DNA from: Palleronia sp. THAF1
GTDB taxonomy: Bacteria > Pseudomonadota > Alphaproteobacteria > Rhodobacterales > Rhodobacteraceae
DNA: 64,000 nucleotides
NCBI RefSeq assembly: GCF_009363795.1
Contig: NZ_CP045420.1
Span: 2,213,001-2,277,000, forward strand
Reading direction: 5' to 3'
The number at the start of each line of letters is the position of its first letter. Position 1 is the first letter of the stretch. Both the position numbers and the translations under genes were made by a program. A model generated the notes under the pieces. It was not told where the DNA came from and did not search any database. It saw only the letters and a program-made list of their open reading frames with translations. This document shows, in pieces, positions 8,499 through 17,212 of this stretch.

Positions 8499-11045
8499 AT
8501 GAAAGATGCCGCCCCCCGCACGATCCGCCTGAGCGAATACAGCCCGCCCGCATACCTTGTGGACGACGTGCAACTGACATTCCGGCTGATTCCGCTGGCG
8601 ACACGCGTACTGTCGCGCATCTCGTTCCGGCGCAATCCCGATGGCGACGGCGGCCCGCTGCGGCTGGACGGCGAAGGCTTGAAGTTGATTTCTGCGCGTA
8701 TCGACGGGGCCGAAGTGCAGCCGAAGCTGCTGACCGACGGGCTGGAGATCGACGCGCCGGATACCTTCGTATGGGAGGCGGAAGTCGAGATCGCGCCGCA
8801 GGAAAACACCGCCCTGTCAGGTCTTTATATGTCGAACGGTATGTATTGCACCCAGTGTGAGGCAGAGGGCTTCCGCCGCATCACCTATTACCCCGACCGT
8901 CCCGACGTGATGGCCCCCTTCACCGTGCGGATCGAGTCGGACCGGCCCGTTCTGCTGTCGAACGGCGACCCCGTGGAACAGGGCGATGGATACGCCGTCT
9001 GGCAGGACCCGTGGAAGAAGCCCGCCTACCTGTTTGCGCTCGTCGCAGGTGATCTGGTCGCCCATTCGGATCACTTCACCACCTCTGACTTTCGCGAAGT
9101 CACGCTGAATATCTGGGTCCGCCCCGGTGACGAAGATCGCTGCGCCTACGCGATGGACTCGCTCATCCGCTCGATGGCGTGGGATGAGGAACACTATGGC
9201 CGCGCCTACGATCTGGACGTGTTCAACATCGTCGCGGTGGACGATTTCAACATGGGCGCGATGGAGAACAAGGGCCTGAACATCTTCAACGCCCGCTATG
9301 TCCTCGCGTCGTCCGACACTGCGACGGACACAGATTATGCGCGGATCGAAGCGATCATCGCCCACGAGTATTTTCACAATTGGACGGGCAACCGGGTCAC
9401 CTGCCGCGACTGGTTCCAGCTGTGCCTGAAGGAAGGGCTGACCGTCTTCCGAGACCAGCAGTTTTCGGGCGATGAACGCAGCCACGCGGTCAAGCGGATC
9501 GAAGACGTGACCCTGCTCCGCGCCCGCCAATTCCGCGAGGATGCAGGCCCCTTGGCGCACCCCGTTCGTCCGCAATCCTATATAGAGATCAACAACTTCT
9601 ACACCGCCACCGTCTACGAAAAGGGCGCCGAGGTCGTCGGCATGCTGCGCACCCTCATCGGCCCGGACGCCTACCGCAAGGCGCTCGACCTTTATTTCGA
9701 GCGCCACGACGGGCAGGCCTGCACAATCGAAGATTGGCTGACCGTCTTTCACGACGCGACGGGTCGCGATCTGACGCAGTTCGCTTTGTGGTACGAGCAG
9801 GCTGGCACGCCGACGGTTACCGTAGATTCCCGCGTCGAAGATGGTGAGCTGTTGTTGGACCTGACCCAGAGCATCCCCGCCACGCCCGGCCAGCCCGACA
9901 AGGCGCCCCAGGTCATCCCGCTGACAGTCGGCGCCATCGCCCGCGACGGCACCGAGGCCCTGAAAACCACGCTGGTCGAACTGACCGAGGCACAACAGAC
10001 TGTCCGTCTGCCGATCACCGCAACCGACGTCGTGCCGTCGGTAAACCGTGGCTTTGCCGCGCCGATCAACCTTCAGCAAACGCTTTCGCAGGCCGATCGC
10101 GCCCTGCTGCTGGCCCATGACACGGACCCGTTCAACAAATGGGACGCGGGCCGTGTTCTGGCGCGTCAGGCGCTGATCGCGATGGTCCGCGACGGGACCG
10201 CGTCCGACGCGACCTACCTTGATGCGCTCGCCCCCGTGATCGAAGACGATACGCTTGACCCCGCCTTCCGCGCTCTGGTTCTTGCACTGCCATCGGACGA
10301 TGATCTGGCGCAGGCGCTCGCTGCCGAAGGGCACACACCAGACCCCATGGTCATCGACACCGCCCGCAGCGACATGGCCCGCGCGATGGCCGAGCGGTTG
10401 GAGCCGATTTTGGCGGCGCTCTATGACGATCTACGCGTAAAGGGCCCCTATTCCCCCGCCGCAGTGGACGCGGGCAAGCGCAGTCTGCGCAACGCGGCCC
10501 TGTCATTGCTGACAAAGATCGACGGCGGCGCTCGCGCACAGACGCAGTTCAATACGGCCGACAACATGACCGACAGCGTCGCCGCGCTCTCTGCCTTGCT
10601 GCGCAATGGGTTTGGCGAAGATGCCGCCAATACGTTCTACGACCGTTGGCAAAACGACCGTCTGGTGATGGACAAGTGGTTCAGCCTTCAGGTGATGACG
10701 GCCCCCGGCGAGACCGGTGTCGCGACCGCCGCGCGTCTGACCGAACACCCTGCCTTCGACTGGAAGAACCCCAACCGCTTCCGCTCTGTCTTTGGCGCGC
10801 TGGGTGGCAACCACGCCAGCTTCCACGCCGCGGACGGCTCTGGCTACGACCTGCTTGCCGACTGGCTGATCCGCCTTGATCCACTGAACCCGCAGACCAC
10901 GGCGCGGATGACAACGATGTTCGAGACGTGGCCCCGCTACGACGACGACCGTCAGCGCAAGGCGCAAGCCGCGCTGCGGCGCATCGCCGCGACCGAGGGC
11001 CTGAGCCGCGACACGGCAGAGATGTTGGCGCGGATGCTGGACTAG
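8499..11045 (+). CDS. pepN: aminopeptidase N (M1 family)
   Basis: An 848-aa zinc aminopeptidase of the gamma/alphaproteobacterial PepN type, removing N-terminal residues from peptides in the cytoplasm. The exopeptidase motif GAMEN starts at residue 253, the zinc site HEYFH at 289-293, and the third ligand Glu312 lies in LCLKEGLT, giving the classical HExxH-x18-E. The Tyr-bearing ATVYEKGAEVVGML follows. The long alpha-helical C-terminal domain is complete, and the length is close to E. coli PepN (870). The divergent 113-bp gap to the membrane-protein gene should hold both promoters. Confidence 0.97.
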   Translation: MKDAAPRTIRLSEYSPPAYLVDDVQLTFRLIPLATRVLSRISFRRNPDGDGGPLRLDGEGLKLISARIDGAEVQPKLLTDGLEIDAPDTFVWEAEVEIAPQENTALSGLYMSNGMYCTQCEAEGFRRITYYPDRPDVMAPFTVRIESDRPVLLSNGDPVEQGDGYAVWQDPWKKPAYLFALVAGDLVAHSDHFTTSDFREVTLNIWVRPGDEDRCAYAMDSLIRSMAWDEEHYGRAYDLDVFNIVAVDDFNMGAMENKGLNIFNARYVLASSDTATDTDYARIEAIIAHEYFHNWTGNRVTCRDWFQLCLKEGLTVFRDQQFSGDERSHAVKRIEDVTLLRARQFREDAGPLAHPVRPQSYIEINNFYTATVYEKGAEVVGMLRTLIGPDAYRKALDLYFERHDGQACTIEDWLTVFHDATGRDLTQFALWYEQAGTPTVTVDSRVEDGELLLDLTQSIPATPGQPDKAPQVIPLTVGAIARDGTEALKTTLVELTEAQQTVRLPITATDVVPSVNRGFAAPINLQQTLSQADRALLLAHDTDPFNKWDAGRVLARQALIAMVRDGTASDATYLDALAPVIEDDTLDPAFRALVLALPSDDDLAQALAAEGHTPDPMVIDTARSDMARAMAERLEPILAALYDDLRVKGPYSPAAVDAGKRSLRNAALSLLTKIDGGARAQTQFNTADNMTDSVAALSALLRNGFGEDAANTFYDRWQNDRLVMDKWFSLQVMTAPGETGVATAARLTEHPAFDWKNPNRFRSVFGALGGNHASFHAADGSGYDLLADWLIRLDPLNPQTTARMTTMFETWPRYDDDRQRKAQAALRRIAATEGLSRDTAEMLARMLD

Positions 11046-11113
11046 ATCAACGGAACCGAGCCTGTCGCGCGTCGTTTCGGACACGACGGTTTAACGATCG
11101 CAAGGAGTTACCA

Positions 11114-11668
11114 ATGACCGATATCGCCAACGCCAAGATCATCATTCTCGCCTCTGACGGGTTCGAGCAGGTGGAACTGACAACCCCCAAGAAGCAGCTG
11201 GAAAAGGCTGGAGCGACCGTCCATGTCGCAACGCCCAACGGTGAAGACATCACCGGCTGGTACTTCGACAAGTGGGGCGACAAGACGAAGGCCGACATGA
11301 AGATCGCGGATGTGACCCTGTCGGACTACGACGCGATGGTTCTGCCCGGCGGCCAGATCAATCCGGACGTATTGCGCACGAACGAAGACGCAGTGGGCAA
11401 GATTCGCGACTTCGCCGGTACCGGCAAGCCGCTAGCCGCCATTTGCCACGCCCCATGGCTGTTGATCGAAGCAGACCTTGTGCGTGGCAAGCGCCTGACG
11501 TCTTACCACTCGATCCGCACCGATTTGAAGAACGCCGGGGCCGAGGCTGTGGACGAGCAGGTCGCCCAGGACGGCAATCTGATCACCTCGCGCAATCCGG
11601 ACGATCTGGATGCGTTCTGCCGTGCCATCATCGACGCGGTGACGGCAAGCAGCAGCAAAGCGGCATAG
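11114..11668 (+). CDS. DJ-1/PfpI family protein (type 1 glutamine amidotransferase-like)
   Basis: A 184-aa protein of the DJ-1/PfpI superfamily. The nucleophile elbow is AAICHAPW with Cys111-His112, and the conserved acidic residue is Glu18 in DGFEQVEL. Close relatives include YhbO/PfpI-type proteins linked to stress protection, deglycase or chaperone activity; which one applies is unknown. AAGGAGTTACC precedes the ATG, giving a strong ribosome-binding site. It follows pepN by 68 bp in the same direction. Confidence 0.88.
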   Translation: MTDIANAKIIILASDGFEQVELTTPKKQLEKAGATVHVATPNGEDITGWYFDKWGDKTKADMKIADVTLSDYDAMVLPGGQINPDVLRTNEDAVGKIRDFAGTGKPLAAICHAPWLLIEADLVRGKRLTSYHSIRTDLKNAGAEAVDEQVAQDGNLITSRNPDDLDAFCRAIIDAVTASSSKAA

Positions 11669-11774
11669 CGCCCTCGGCGGCAGCGCGCCGAATGAACGCG
11701 CTGTCGCCCGAATTCTTGCCTTTCGGGTTTCCCAGCGGCAAAAGCGACGTAACAGCCAAGGCAAGGACAGGCGC

Positions 11775-12659
11775 ATGGGCATCAAGGAGCGGATTGACGA
11801 ACAGATCGTCGAACGTGCGCCGTGGTTCCGTCGCCCCGGTCCGCACATCCGTGTCATTCGCGGGTTCCTGCACCTGTTGCTTAGCTACGACCGAACCATC
11901 TCCCTCGCTCACGAAATGGAAGACTGGTCTGGCCCCGCGATCATGGATCGCATGGGCAACGACCTTGCGCAGGACGTGGAAGTTACGGGTCTGGAAAACA
12001 TCCCCCGGCACGGCGGCGCGATGATTGTCTGCAACCATCCGACCGGCATCGCAGACGGTATCATCCTGTGGCACCTGCTGGCGAAGCACCGCCCCGATCT
12101 GTTCTTCTACGCCAATTCCGACATGATCAAAGTCGTGCCCCAACTGGAGCCGCTGATCGCCCCTGTCGAATGGCGCGAGGACAAGCGCAGCCGCGAAAAG
12201 ACCCGCGCCACGATGACCTATACGCGCAAGGCGATGGAGGCTGGTCGCCTTGGCATCATCTTCCCCGCTGGACGCTTGGCCAAGCGACGTGGTCTGCGTC
12301 TGTTCGAACGACCGTGGATGTCATCGGCGGCCATGATCGCCCGCAAGTTCGACGTGCCGGTGATCCCATTAAACATACGCGCGCGCAACTCTGTACTGTT
12401 CTACCTGTTCGACAAGATTCATCCGTCCCTGCGCGACATCACTCTGTTTTACGAGACACTGAACAAGGCCCAACAACCATTCCGCGTCACGATTGGCGAG
12501 CCAATCTCGCCCAGCGCTCTGCCGAAAGACAACGACGCGGCCATCGGCCTTCTGCGCAAGGCGACGCTCGGTCTGGGCGGGCGCTACGCGCCAGAAGTGT
12601 CCTTGGTGGACATGACGCGACGCCCAAGCTGGGCGTCCCGCAGCATCGGTTCGTCTTGA
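11775..12659 (+). CDS. lysophospholipid acyltransferase-like protein (PlsC superfamily)
   Basis: A 294-aa acyltransferase-fold protein. Residues 86-95 read CNHPTGIADG, an NH-x5-D variant of the NHx4D catalytic motif. FPAGRLAKRRG in the middle is the counterpart of the FPEGTRS phosphate-binding motif, and VPVIPLNIRARNS is the third conserved block. Such proteins transfer acyl chains to lysophosphatidic acid, lyso-ornithine lipid or similar acceptors at the inner membrane; the acceptor here is not certain. It is transcribed with the pepN/PfpI genes and ends shortly before a long perfect inverted repeat. Confidence 0.8.
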   Translation: MGIKERIDEQIVERAPWFRRPGPHIRVIRGFLHLLLSYDRTISLAHEMEDWSGPAIMDRMGNDLAQDVEVTGLENIPRHGGAMIVCNHPTGIADGIILWHLLAKHRPDLFFYANSDMIKVVPQLEPLIAPVEWREDKRSREKTRATMTYTRKAMEAGRLGIIFPAGRLAKRRGLRLFERPWMSSAAMIARKFDVPVIPLNIRARNSVLFYLFDKIHPSLRDITLFYETLNKAQQPFRVTIGEPISPSALPKDNDAAIGLLRKATLGLGGRYAPEVSLVDMTRRPSWASRSIGSS

Positions 12660-12680
12660 AACGACACTCGTGTCAGCGTC

Positions 12681-12733
12681 GTTGCGACTTTTTTTCGTAG
12701 CTGGAAATCTCAACTCCGAAAAAAAGTCGCAAC
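12681..12733. terminator. 17-bp perfect inverted repeat, candidate bidirectional terminator
   Basis: Arms 12681-12697 (GTTGCGACTTTTTTTCG) and 12717-12733 are perfect reverse complements with a 19-base spacer. It lies between two convergent genes (acyltransferase and transglycosylase). The T7/A7 runs are inside the stem and not after it, so it is not a textbook intrinsic terminator. A palindromic protein-binding site is an alternative. Confidence 0.55.
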
Positions 12734-12756
12734 AAGCGCACAGTCGACTTCAGCCC

Positions 12757-13530
12757 CTATAAGGCTTCATCCTCTCCGGGATCTTCCGCAAGCGCCTCTG
12801 TTTCCAGCGAAGACGCTGCAGGAGCCTCACGCATCTCTTGGCTTGGTCGCGCGATCGGAGTGACCTGACGCCGGATCGGTCCCATGACCAAACCATCTGG
12901 CGCAGGACGCGCGCGAGGCCGGGGCGAGACGCTGATCTGGCAATACTCTTGGGCGCGCAGCCAGCGCCGCATCTCGCGCCGTTTCGCGTCGGAGCGCATC
13001 GGCCCCCAATCTGCCGAAACGCCTGACCACCTGGGCGAGCGCGCGTGGATCACACCATCACGCGGCACCGTGCGCGCCATGATCCGAATCGCACAGGACA
13101 GATTCGCCGGACCGTCCTTCAGCGCGTCCCCGGTGCGGGCAGCGCAGCCATAGCCACGCGCGGTTTGCGGCAGGATTTGCAGCAAGCCGTACCACAGCCC
13201 CCCACCGCCCACAGCGCGCGGCTTCCATGTGCTTTCGTACTTAGCAAGGGCCGACAGAAAGCCGACCCAGAAGGCCCGGCGATCCACGTCCGACCCGCGG
13301 GCGTAGCCCGGACACCATCGTCCGATATCGCGTGGCGTGTGCTGGACCAGCCCCCGCCCGTGCGACTTCAGCGCCTTGATAGAGGCACGGCTCCACCGGT
13401 CACTTTCGGGACGGAAATCCCAGCGTGTCACCGGGATCGGATCGACGACAGGCCTGGGTTGCGGGCGCACCGTCTGCGCGGCGGCGGGCAGCGCAAGCAA
13501 AGCGCATAGTGTCAAAGATAATAAACGCAT
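12757..13530 (-). CDS. secreted lytic-transglycosylase-like (SLT domain) protein
   Basis: A 257-aa exported protein with a signal peptide (RLLSLTLCALLALPAAA, cleavage near residue 19). The SLT-type catalytic region has Glu99 in SALAKYESTW, then VGGGGLWYGLLQILPQTARGYGC, the counterpart of the ES-x-GLMQ-x-P-x-TA pattern of soluble lytic transglycosylases. These cleave peptidoglycan glycan strands to anhydro-muropeptides. Cysteines at about 73 and after GYGC may pair. It has a Pro/Arg-rich tail. The downstream gene at 13577 (on the 5' side of transcription) is a clear paralog, so this is a tandem duplication. Confidence 0.8.
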   Translation of the reverse strand: MRLLSLTLCALLALPAAAQTVRPQPRPVVDPIPVTRWDFRPESDRWSRASIKALKSHGRGLVQHTPRDIGRWCPGYARGSDVDRRAFWVGFLSALAKYESTWKPRAVGGGGLWYGLLQILPQTARGYGCAARTGDALKDGPANLSCAIRIMARTVPRDGVIHARSPRWSGVSADWGPMRSDAKRREMRRWLRAQEYCQISVSPRPRARPAPDGLVMGPIRRQVTPIARPSQEMREAPAASSLETEALAEDPGEDEAL

Positions 13531-13576
13531 CCGCCGCAGTTAAGCCGACGGATGCGTCAAGGGCAACTATGTGCGA

Positions 13577-14155
13577 TCAGACGCCCTGCGCTTGGCAGTA
13601 GGGCTGGGCGCGGGTCCAGGCGGACATCTCGGCGCGCTTCGCGCCGGAATGGAACGGGCCCCAATCACGCATGCCACGGTTCACCGACCCGCGACGGCTG
13701 ACCTGCTTGGCGGCGATCCGCACGCCACAGGACAGGTTCGCAACCGGGTTCTTCAAGGCGCTGCCGCTGGTCGCGGCGCAACCGTAGGCGCGCGCGGTCG
13801 CCGGCGCGATCTGCACCAGACCAAACCACAGACCGCCGCCGCCGACGGCTTCGGGACGCCACGTGCTTTCATGCTTGGCCAATGCGCTGAACAAACCGGC
13901 CCAGAACGCGGCGCGATCCTCGGCGCTGCGATTCGGGTAGTCGGGGCACCATTCGGTGATATCGGCAGGGGTCATCGCAGGCAGCGCGGCACCGTGGCTT
14001 TGCAGGGCGTCCAGCGTGGCATCGGTCCAGACTTGGCTGTCAGGACGGAAATCCCACCGCATGACGGGGGGCGCTTCGGGTTGGGTCACGGCAGGGGTGG
14101 TGGTGACGCAGGCCGAAAGGCCCAGCAGGGACATAAGAAGGATGAGACGGCGCAT
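13577..14155 (-). CDS. SLT-domain lipoprotein, paralog of the adjacent transglycosylase
   Basis: A 192-aa lipoprotein: signal peptide with lipobox LLGLSAC (acylated Cys16). It shares the run RWDFRPxS, WCPxYxxxS, FWxGxxSALAKxESTW and VGGGGLWxGLxQIxPxTARxYGC with its neighbour, with the putative catalytic Glu at 96. It lacks the C-terminal extension of the neighbour. Membrane anchoring would hold this copy at the envelope while the other is free in the periplasm; that division of labour is inference. A 46-bp gap separates the two genes. Confidence 0.8.
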   Translation of the reverse strand: MRRLILLMSLLGLSACVTTTPAVTQPEAPPVMRWDFRPDSQVWTDATLDALQSHGAALPAMTPADITEWCPDYPNRSAEDRAAFWAGLFSALAKHESTWRPEAVGGGGLWFGLVQIAPATARAYGCAATSGSALKNPVANLSCGVRIAAKQVSRRGSVNRGMRDWGPFHSGAKRAEMSAWTRAQPYCQAQGV

Positions 14156-14316
14156 GGTGTCCTACGGATGTGGCATCGGTCCTTCGCACGACCGACGTCG
14201 CCCGATACCGCAGGCGGCGTTAGAATGGCGAGTCCCCGCCCCCATCTGTCGGCAACGTTGCGCTTATCCGCCCGCCGAAGTAGGGATCGCGCGTTCGCGA
14301 TCCTAGGAGTTTTGCC

Positions 14317-15834
14317 ATGCTCGACCTGACGTTTGAGTCCCCCGCCCCCAAGGTTATCCAGGGTGCAAAGGACGACTGGGAACTGGTCATCGGACTAGAG
14401 GTCCACGCCCAGGTCGCGAGTACCGCCAAGCTGTTCTCTGGCGCGTCCACCCAGTTCGGCGCAGAGCCCAATTCCAACGTCGCCTTCGTGGACGCGGGCA
14501 TGCCCGGCATGCTGCCCGTCATCAACGAAGGCTGCGTGGCGCTGGCCGTGAAGACGGGGCTTGGCCTGAACGCCGAAATCCACCTGAACAGTGCGTTCGA
14601 CCGAAAGAACTACTTCTACCCCGACCAGCCCTCGGGCTACCAGATCAGCCAACTTTACCACCCCATCGTGGGCGAAGGCGAAGTCATCGTCGACATGGCC
14701 CCCGGCATCGCCCGCCGCGTGCGGATCGAGCGCATTCACCTTGAGCAGGACGCAGGCAAGTCGATCCACGACATGGACCCACAGGCCAGCTTCGTGGACC
14801 TCAACCGCTCTGGCGTCGCGTTGATGGAAATCGTCAGCCGTCCCGACATTCGCGGGCCGGAAGAAGCCGCCGCCTATGTTTTGAAGCTGCGTCAGATCAT
14901 GCGCTACCTTGGCACCTGCAATGGCGACATGCAGAACGGCAACCTGCGTGCGGATGTGAACGTCTCGGTCTGTAAACCGGGCGACTACGAGCGATTCGTG
15001 GAGACCGGCGATTTCGGTGTGCTGGGCACGCGGTGCGAAATCAAGAACATGAACTCCACCCGCTTCATCCAGCAGGCCATCGAGGTCGAAGCCCGCCGCC
15101 AGATCGCCATCATCGAGGACGGCGGCGAAGTCGTGCAGGAAACCCGCCTGTTCGATCCCGACAAGGGCGAGACGCGCTCCATGCGATCGAAGGAAGAAGC
15201 GCACGACTACCGCTACTTCCCCGATCCCGACCTGCTGCCGCTGGAGATCGAGCAAGCATGGGTGGACGACATCAAGGCCACCCTGCCCGAATTGCCCGAC
15301 GCCAAGAAGGCGCGCTTCGTACTGGACTACGGCATGACCGAATACGACGCAGGCGTACTGACCGCCGACGTCGAGAATGCTGCGTTCTTCGAGGAAGTCG
15401 CGGCGACCTCTGGCGACGGCAAGACCAGCGCGAACTGGGTCATCAACGAACTCTTCGGGCGCCTGAAGAAAGACGGCGACCGCGATATCGCCGATAGCCC
15501 AATGTCCGCCGCGCAACTGGGTGGGATCGTGGCGCTGATCAAGGCGGGCGACATCTCTGGCAAAATCGCCAAGGACCTGTTCGAGATCGTCTACACCGAA
15601 GGCGGTGACCCGGCCGTGTTGGTCGAAGAGCGCGGCATGAAGCAGGTCACCGACACCGGAGCGATTGAAGCGGCAGTGGACGACGTTATCGCCGCTAACC
15701 CCGCGCAGGTCGAAAAGGCCAAGCAGAACCCCAAGCTTGCAGGCTGGTTCGTCGGTCAGGTGATGAAGGCCACCGGCGGCAAGGCCAACCCGGCGGCGGT
15801 CAATCAGATCGTGGCGACGAAGCTGGGGCTTTGA
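14317..15834 (+). CDS. gatB: aspartyl/glutamyl-tRNA amidotransferase subunit B
   Basis: A 505-aa GatB, part of the GatCAB complex that converts Glu-tRNA(Gln) and Asp-tRNA(Asn) to the amidated forms. Signature blocks are GLEVHAQV near residue 28, [41 protein letters not shown] and a DVNVSV block. The MKNMNS equivalent is IKNMNSTRF, and [17 protein letters not shown] follows. The C-terminal YqeY-like tail domain is complete ([22 protein letters not shown]). gatA and gatC are not adjacent in this window. Confidence 0.97.
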   Translation: MLDLTFESPAPKVIQGAKDDWELVIGLEVHAQVASTAKLFSGASTQFGAEPNSNVAFVDAGMPGMLPVINEGCVALAVKTGLGLNAEIHLNSAFDRKNYFYPDQPSGYQISQLYHPIVGEGEVIVDMAPGIARRVRIERIHLEQDAGKSIHDMDPQASFVDLNRSGVALMEIVSRPDIRGPEEAAAYVLKLRQIMRYLGTCNGDMQNGNLRADVNVSVCKPGDYERFVETGDFGVLGTRCEIKNMNSTRFIQQAIEVEARRQIAIIEDGGEVVQETRLFDPDKGETRSMRSKEEAHDYRYFPDPDLLPLEIEQAWVDDIKATLPELPDAKKARFVLDYGMTEYDAGVLTADVENAAFFEEVAATSGDGKTSANWVINELFGRLKKDGDRDIADSPMSAAQLGGIVALIKAGDISGKIAKDLFEIVYTEGGDPAVLVEERGMKQVTDTGAIEAAVDDVIAANPAQVEKAKQNPKLAGWFVGQVMKATGGKANPAAVNQIVATKLGL

Positions 15835-15849
15835 TGCTGGGGCCCGGCC

Positions 15850-15999
15850 CTAGAACTGGTCGGTCGCAACGCCGTCCGTCGGCTCAGCGATCTGATTGAC
15901 GGGCGTTTGCGAGTTGAAATCGCTGAAGTCACTGGTGCCGCCTGTGTTGCACGCTGCAAGGGTCAAAAGACCGGCGAAGAGAACTACGATCTTGGTCAT
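15850..15999 (-). CDS. small lipoprotein A (49 aa)
   Basis: A 49-aa predicted lipoprotein with start MTKIVVLFAGLL and lipobox LAAC (Cys17), followed by a short Thr/Asp/Ser-rich mature part of 33 residues. It is a paralog of the lipoprotein at 16114-16269, sharing the start MTK, the FAGLL core, LAAC, a NP/TP stretch and the ending PTDG-A. No known family is certain; the size recalls entericidin-type lipoproteins, but this is a weak analogy. It is convergent with gatB. Confidence 0.7.
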   Translation of the reverse strand: MTKIVVLFAGLLTLAACNTGGTSDFSDFNSQTPVNQIAEPTDGVATDQF

Positions 16000-16062
16000 G
16001 GACGAGTGTCTTTCTGCTTAAAAAAGGCGTGGCGGAACGACAGGTTTGAACCGCAGCCATAA

Positions 16063-16090
16063 AAAAGCGCACCGGAATCGATGCGCTTTT
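16063..16090 (-). terminator. intrinsic terminator of small lipoprotein B
   Basis: On the minus strand a 9-bp perfect stem (AAAAGCGCA / TGCGCTTTT) with a 10-base loop is followed by a run of six T. It sits 24 bases after the stop codon of the lipoprotein gene at 16114, so the two small lipoprotein genes are separate transcripts. Confidence 0.8.
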
Positions 16091-16113
16091 CGAAACTATA
16101 CCATGCGAACGTA

Positions 16114-16269
16114 TCAGGTACCGTCTTCGTTGGACGCAATACCATCGGTCGGAGACGCGACTTGGTCACCCATGGTCGGGTTGGTTGCCGGGTCGAACTG
16201 GCCGTTTCCGGTGGTCTGGCACGCGGCAAGCCCCAGAAGGCCGGCGAAAAGAATGGCGAATTTCGTCAT
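16114..16269 (-). CDS. small lipoprotein B (51 aa)
   Basis: A 51-aa predicted lipoprotein: MTKFAILFAGLLGLAAC gives a short signal peptide with the acylated Cys17, then a 34-residue polar tail. AAGGAGTTCACC precedes the ATG, a strong ribosome-binding site that fixes this start and not the longer open frame. It is a paralog of lipoprotein A 115 bp downstream and is followed by its own intrinsic terminator. Function unknown; likely envelope-located. Confidence 0.75.
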   Translation of the reverse strand: MTKFAILFAGLLGLAACQTTGNGQFDPATNPTMGDQVASPTDGIASNEDGT

Positions 16270-16416
16270 GGTGAACTCCTTGTTGCGTTGGTCGCGAACA
16301 CGCAACCGTTACCCATCAAACGACGCCACCGGCAAAACGGTTCCCATACTCTTGCGACGTCTTGCTTGAACCCGGCTGTTTGGCCTAGACGACCTGCAAA
16401 TCCCAAGGGGGAAAGC

Positions 16417-16875
16417 ATGTCCTACTACGAATACCGCGTGGTCCCTGCGCCGAAGTCATTGCCGAAGGTGAAGGGGCAAAAAAGCCCCGAGGGTCGCTTT
16501 TCCCATGCCATGGCCGAAGCACTGAACGCCGAAGGCCGCGACGGCTGGGAGTTCCAGCGCAGCGAGACCATCGACGCGCCCGTAAAGCGTGGTTTTCTGT
16601 CGAAAGCCCGGCCTGAAACGCTGAGTGTTCTGGTCTTCCGCCGCTGGGTTGTCATCGACGGCGCGCAGGCCGAGCATCCGTTCGAGCCCGCGATGGAGCC
16701 TGCCTACGCCCCGACGCCGGAAGAGACGTTCGAGATGCACCGCGTCCCTGACCCGGAACCCTACGACGACGTAGCCCCGGAGCAGACGCAACCGCGTGCG
16801 CCCAGCCTGTTCGCGCGCCGCGACGATACGTCCCGCAGTTCGGTCCCGCCCCTGCGCGCGCCTGACCGGGACTGA
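16417..16875 (+). CDS. DUF4177-like protein with disordered tail
   Basis: A 152-aa protein. Residues 1-75 follow the DUF4177 pattern: YYEYRVVPAP at the start, then a helix LNAEGRDGWEFQRSETI, and a closing strand LSVLVFRRW. The second half is rich in Pro, Glu and Arg and probably disordered. DUF4177 proteins are small and of unknown function. The ATG follows AAGGGGGAAAGC. It is convergent with bolA, six bases apart. Confidence 0.7.
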   Translation: MSYYEYRVVPAPKSLPKVKGQKSPEGRFSHAMAEALNAEGRDGWEFQRSETIDAPVKRGFLSKARPETLSVLVFRRWVVIDGAQAEHPFEPAMEPAYAPTPEETFEMHRVPDPEPYDDVAPEQTQPRAPSLFARRDDTSRSSVPPLRAPDRD

Positions 16876-16881
16876 CCGCTT

Positions 16882-17136
16882 CTAGCCTGCGTCGATCGCC
16901 AGCGCATGGATTCGGCTCACGAGGTCCGTGCCCAATGCAGCATGGATCGCCCGGTGCCGTGCGATGCGCGACATATCGGCCAACTCTTTCGCGCGGATCG
17001 TCACCGCGAAATGGCTTTGCCCGCCCTCTGGCGCTCCCGCATGCCCTGCATGCAAGGCAGATTGGTCCTCGACCTCCAGTTCGGCAGGCGCAAAACGCTC
17101 CCGCAGTTTCGACTCTATTTCATCAGCCACGCGCAT
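16882..17136 (-). CDS. bolA: BolA family protein
   Basis: An 84-aa BolA-family protein. The class pattern HFAVTIRAKELADMSRIARHRAIHAAL at residues 42-68 includes the helix-turn-helix-like segment, and EDQSALHAGHAGAPEGGQSHF before it has the conserved His-Gly positions. BolA proteins bind monothiol glutaredoxins with Fe-S clusters and help iron and redox control. It is divergent from the J-domain gene, an arrangement with cobS/cobT that I recall from related Rhodobacteraceae. Confidence 0.9.
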   Translation of the reverse strand: MRVADEIESKLRERFAPAELEVEDQSALHAGHAGAPEGGQSHFAVTIRAKELADMSRIARHRAIHAALGTDLVSRIHALAIDAG

Positions 17137-17212
17137 TTGACGATCTTCCTCTTTCCCATGGGTCTGGTGATGTCTAGAGTATGGCCTCCGAACAGGACAA
17201 GGAGCAGTTGCG

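Noticed and set aside
14395-15516. Long antisense frames over gatB, pepN, ftsZ, ftsA and pntA
   Set aside because: High-GC third-position bias creates them; the sense proteins have all family motifs, the antisense ones have none.
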